This document shows positions 61,216 to 64,000 of a stretch of 64,000 nt of DNA, in pieces (position 1 is the first letter of the stretch; the number at the start of each line of letters is the position of its first letter). Under the pieces are notes generated by a model. It did no database searches, was not told the origin of the DNA, and worked only from the letters and a program-made list of their open reading frames with translations. The stretch lies in contig NZ_JASLGT010000017.1 of the NCBI RefSeq assembly GCF_030150205.1, positions 280,050 through 344,049 of the forward strand, written 5' to 3'. This DNA is from Niabella sp. Lineage in GTDB: Bacteria; Bacteroidota; Bacteroidia; Chitinophagales; Chitinophagaceae. A program made the translations under genes and the position numbers.

Positions 61216-62256
61216 ATGGCAAAAAAGAAAAGAAAATCGCCGTATATCCTGTTGTTGCTCGTTTTGCTGGCAGGATTCTTTGTTTTTAAATTCCTGGGAC
61301 CCGCCACGCATAAAGCAGAGAAGGGGTTCCTGTATGTAAAAACAGGAACAACAATGGCGCAGTTAAAGGAACAACTGGTGACAGAAAAATTTCTCTCCGG
61401 AACTACCTGGTTTAATCTGGCAGCAAAGGCGCTGGGATATACAGCGGTAAAACCCGGTAAATATAAGGTTGGAGGCGGAACCAGTTTGCTTTCACTGGTG
61501 CGGATGCTGAAGAACGGCAACCAGACCCCGGTAGAACTGGTAATTACCAAGGTCCGGACAAAAGAGGCGCTTGCCGGAAAGATCGGGAAAATGTTTGAAT
61601 GCGATTCCCTGCAAACGATCCGGTTCCTGGGAAATAATGACTCGTTAGCCACTTATGCGCTGGACAGCAATACGGTGATGGCGGCGGTATTGCCATTGAG
61701 TTATGAAATAAAATGGAACACAACGCCCCGGGCCATCTTTGACCGGTTCTTTGATGCCTATAAAAAATTCTGGACCGATGAACGGACAAAGAAAGCAGCA
61801 GCGCAGGGACTTTCACGGTTAGAAGTCATTACGCTGGCTTCCATTATTGATGAAGAAACCAATAAAGCCGTAGACAAGCCTAAAATAGCCAGCACCTATA
61901 TGAACCGTATTGAAAAAGGAATGCCTTTGCAGGCAGACCCCACGATAAAATTTGCCCTGAAGGATTTTGGACTTAAACGCATCCTCTTCGGACACCTGGC
62001 CGTAGTATCGCCCTATAATACGTATAAAAATAAAGGCTTACCTCCCGGCCCCATTTGTACGCCCCAGCAATCGACCATCGATTCGGTGCTGAATGCACCC
62101 AAAACCGACTACCTGTATTTTGTGGCCAGCAGTAATTTTGATGGCTCGCATATCTTTACCAGCAATTATGCGGATCATACCCGGTTTGCCAAAATGTACC
62201 AGCAGGCCCTGGATGCACAGATCCGGAAAAGAGACAGTCTCAACGCCATACCATGA
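61216..62256 (+). CDS. mltG: Endolytic murein transglycosylase
   Basis: The 346-residue YceG-family protein has one N-terminal membrane helix (YILLLLVLLAGFFVFKFLG), a LysM-like linker domain (FLYVKTGTTMAQLKEQLVTE) and the catalytic domain. The active-site region is VITLASIIDEETNKAVDKPK with the catalytic Glu, and the later motif MNRIEKGMPLQADPTIKFAL is a family landmark. It cuts nascent glycan strands and so sets their length. It overlaps the YihY gene by 4 bases. Confidence 0.95.
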   Translation: MAKKKRKSPYILLLLVLLAGFFVFKFLGPATHKAEKGFLYVKTGTTMAQLKEQLVTEKFLSGTTWFNLAAKALGYTAVKPGKYKVGGGTSLLSLVRMLKNGNQTPVELVITKVRTKEALAGKIGKMFECDSLQTIRFLGNNDSLATYALDSNTVMAAVLPLSYEIKWNTTPRAIFDRFFDAYKKFWTDERTKKAAAQGLSRLEVITLASIIDEETNKAVDKPKIASTYMNRIEKGMPLQADPTIKFALKDFGLKRILFGHLAVVSPYNTYKNKGLPPGPICTPQQSTIDSVLNAPKTDYLYFVASSNFDGSHIFTSNYADHTRFAKMYQQALDAQIRKRDSLNAIP

Positions 62257-63230
62257 GCCCTATAAAAAATATCGCTAAACGGATCAACGGTTCCCGGAGG
62301 ATCGGCTGGTTGCGGCACAAAGGTGAAACCACCGCCATTCCCGGCTTTGAGCGTGTTTCGGTATTAGACACTTTCCGTGGGTTCCGGAGGCAGATCAAAG
62401 ATGATAATATCATTGAGCGCGCATCGGCCATTTCGTATAATTTCTTTATGGCCATCCCGCCTACCATGATCTTTTTATTTACACTGGTGCCCATCATTGT
62501 GAGTCTGCTCCCCATTGAAATTAATTTTGAGGACGAGATCACCGACATCATCCAGGGTGTTGTGCCGGCAAAAAAATATAATGAACCGATCCTTGAGTTT
62601 ATAGGGAGCATTATCCATGGGCCCCGGCCCGACCTGCTTTCTGTGGGTATCCTGTTATCGCTTTTTTTCTCTTCCAATGCGATTATGGGACTGATGCGCT
62701 CCTTTGATAAAGATCTTCCCGGATTTATTAAGCGAAAGGGGCTTCAGAAAAGAGGCAATGCCTTGCGGGTGACCCTGGGACTCGATTTTCTTTTTATTAT
62801 TTGTATTGCATTACTTGCGGCCCAGGGGAACGTATTGATCTGGCTGGGTATTGAACAGCGTTGGCTGATCAACCTGATCAGCAGCACCCGGTGGATTTTG
62901 ATCTTCCTGCTCTTTCTTACCATTGTGTCCTATATATACCGGGCAGTACCTTCTGTAAATAAAAAATGGCCCTGGGTTACGCCCGGTGCCATCTTTGCCA
63001 CGTTCTTTATGGTGGTGCTGGCACTTGGTTTCTCCTTCTGGGTAAGCAGCTTCGGCCGGTTTAACAAGCTGTATGGCTCACTGGGCGCTGTATTGCTGGT
63101 ACTGGTGTATATTTTTATCAACTCACTGATCCTGCTGGTAGGTTTTGAGATCAACGTGAGCATTCGCTCCAATGCCTTAAACCGCGACGCCCGCCAGGAA
63201 GACGCTTTTACGGAGGATGTGTTGATATGA
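62253..63230 (+). CDS. YihY/BrkB family membrane protein
   Basis: The 325-residue protein has six hydrophobic segments. The first third has the YihY landmark RASAISYNFFMAIPPTMIFL and later YRAVPSVNKKWPWVTPGAIF and SFGRFNKLYGSLGAVLLVLV, LLVGFEINVSIRS. Long misnamed ribonuclease BN; the family role is unsettled (a possible envelope-associated membrane protein). It is the last gene of the tilS-mltG operon, overlapping mltG by 4 bases. Confidence 0.93.
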   Translation: MSPIKNIAKRINGSRRIGWLRHKGETTAIPGFERVSVLDTFRGFRRQIKDDNIIERASAISYNFFMAIPPTMIFLFTLVPIIVSLLPIEINFEDEITDIIQGVVPAKKYNEPILEFIGSIIHGPRPDLLSVGILLSLFFSSNAIMGLMRSFDKDLPGFIKRKGLQKRGNALRVTLGLDFLFIICIALLAAQGNVLIWLGIEQRWLINLISSTRWILIFLLFLTIVSYIYRAVPSVNKKWPWVTPGAIFATFFMVVLALGFSFWVSSFGRFNKLYGSLGAVLLVLVYIFINSLILLVGFEINVSIRSNALNRDARQEDAFTEDVLI

Positions 63231-63240
63231 GGAGCTAAAC

Positions 63241-63864
63241 CGGGCTTCGGGGGACAGGAAGACCTGGGAGATGGGGGATTTCGTTTAATACCGTAGCTAC
63301 ATCCCCGGCCATATCTTCTGATAACTGATAGCCGAAAGCTATTTAAAGCTCAATATTAGCCCCGTTTTATATCCAATGATCATGCTTAGCGTATGTTTGG
63401 GGTTCCAGGTTCCAAAGCGGGCTTCGGGGGACAGGAAGACCTGGGGGACGGGGGATTTCATTTAATGCCGTAGCTGCATTTCCGGCCATACCTTCTGATA
63501 ACTGATAGCTGATAGCCGAAAGCTATTAAAAGTTCAATATTAGCCCGTTTTATTTCCAATGATCACGCTTAACGCATGTTTGAGGCTCCTGGTTCAAAAC
63601 CGGGCTTCGGAGGGCGGGACGACCAGGGGGACGGAGGATTTCATTTAATGCCGTAGCTACATCCCTGGCCATATCTTCTGATAACTGATAGCCGAAAGCT
63701 ATTTAAAGCTCAATATTAGCCCCGTTTTATTTCCAATGATCATGCTTAACGCATGTTTGAGGCTCCTGGTTCCAAAGCGGGCTTCGGAGGGCGGGACGAC
63801 CAGGGGGACGGGGGATTTCGTTTAATACCATAGCTACATCCCCGGCTATATCTTCTGAAAACTC
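63241..63864. repeat. Tandem array of four imperfect units of about 180 bp
   Basis: Units start with CGGGCTTCGG at 63241, 63418, 63601 and 63778 (periods 177, 183, 177). Each has GGATTTC(G/A)TTTAAT, CATCC-CGGCCATATCTTCT, CTGATAGCCGAAAGCTATT and TCAATATTAGCCC words; the last is cut short near 63864. Nothing else is seen to the window end. The array shares blocks with 18982-19375 and with the inverted 52991-53061. Confidence 0.88.
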
Positions 63865-64000
63865 CTATGTTTGATTATAAAAAGTTCTTTGAGATATAGA
63901 TCAAAGTTACCAATAGTTTTGAGTTTAATAAAGGTGAGAGGAGAGTGAGAGCGGGCTGAACGCTAAATAACATTAATAGTATATTGTCTATCAGATATCG

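Noticed and set aside
63241..63864. Array at the window end as a CRISPR
   Set aside because: Units are about 180 bp, similar throughout, and lack the short repeat/unique spacer pattern; no cas genes are present.

Overview
The window is a piece of a Bacteroidota chromosome, most likely a soil or plant-associated member of the Chitinophagaceae (Niabella/Chitinophaga type). The evidence is a SusC/SusD pair, the Bacteroidota -7 promoter element TAnnTTTG in front of many genes, lineage-typical families (DUF3276, a DUF6660-like protein next to CzcA, TPR histidine kinases, a YtrA/ABC operon), and weak Shine-Dalgarno signals. There is no phage, integrase, insertion sequence or CRISPR array. The stretch reads as ordinary chromosome with several accessory islands and a large amount of intergenic repeat DNA.

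Layout. 1-3.7 kb: a response regulator fused to a Crp/Fnr regulator (cut by the window edge), then minus-strand stress-type genes (DUF1275, a small coiled-coil protein, a universal stress protein). 4.1 kb: tRNA-Leu(CAG). 4.5-9.7 kb: a tightly coupled minus-strand signalling operon made of a TPR histidine kinase, a lone receiver, a receiver-class III adenylate cyclase, and an HD-domain/YitT membrane fusion. 10.2-11.5 kb: a divergent HxlR regulator and DsbA-family thiol protein with interlocked promoters. 12.8-15.6 kb: an ABC transporter operon with its own YtrA-type GntR repressor and a clear operator on the start codon. 16.3-18.9 kb: a cupin, then serine acetyltransferase and cysteine synthase. 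19.5-23.8 kb: a siderophore-type TonB receptor and its PepSY membrane partner.

23.9-36.5 kb is a carbohydrate-uptake locus on the minus strand: AraC regulator, SusC, SusD, an arylsulfotransferase-family lipoprotein, a GH130-type mannoside phosphorylase, an SSS sodium symporter and a GntR/UTRA regulator. 36.9-41.1 kb holds single genes: an outer-membrane DUF481-like protein, an SDR that has lost its catalytic Tyr and Lys, a DUF4844-like protein, a lipoprotein, and an exported PIG-L deacetylase with altered metal ligands. 41.2-47.3 kb is a CzcA-type divalent metal efflux operon (DUF6660-like protein, CzcA, TolC-type, CzcB). 47.7-52.8 kb: patatin phospholipase, an ATP-grasp-like protein, an ABC exporter, DUF3276. 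53.2-57.3 kb: a TldD/TldE-type protease pair that carries signal peptides, preceded by a small secreted protein with a start-codon hairpin. 57.4-63.2 kb: EtfAB, then a plus-strand operon of TPR protein, TilS, lipoprotein, MltG and YihY.

The strongest candidates for something not yet described are the kinase/receiver/adenylate cyclase/HD-YitT operon, the exported TldD/TldE pair, and the Sus-type locus built around a sulfotransferase and a phosphorylase with no endo-acting glycosidase. A dispersed intergenic repeat family (near 19, 53 and 63.5 kb) is the most striking non-coding feature.
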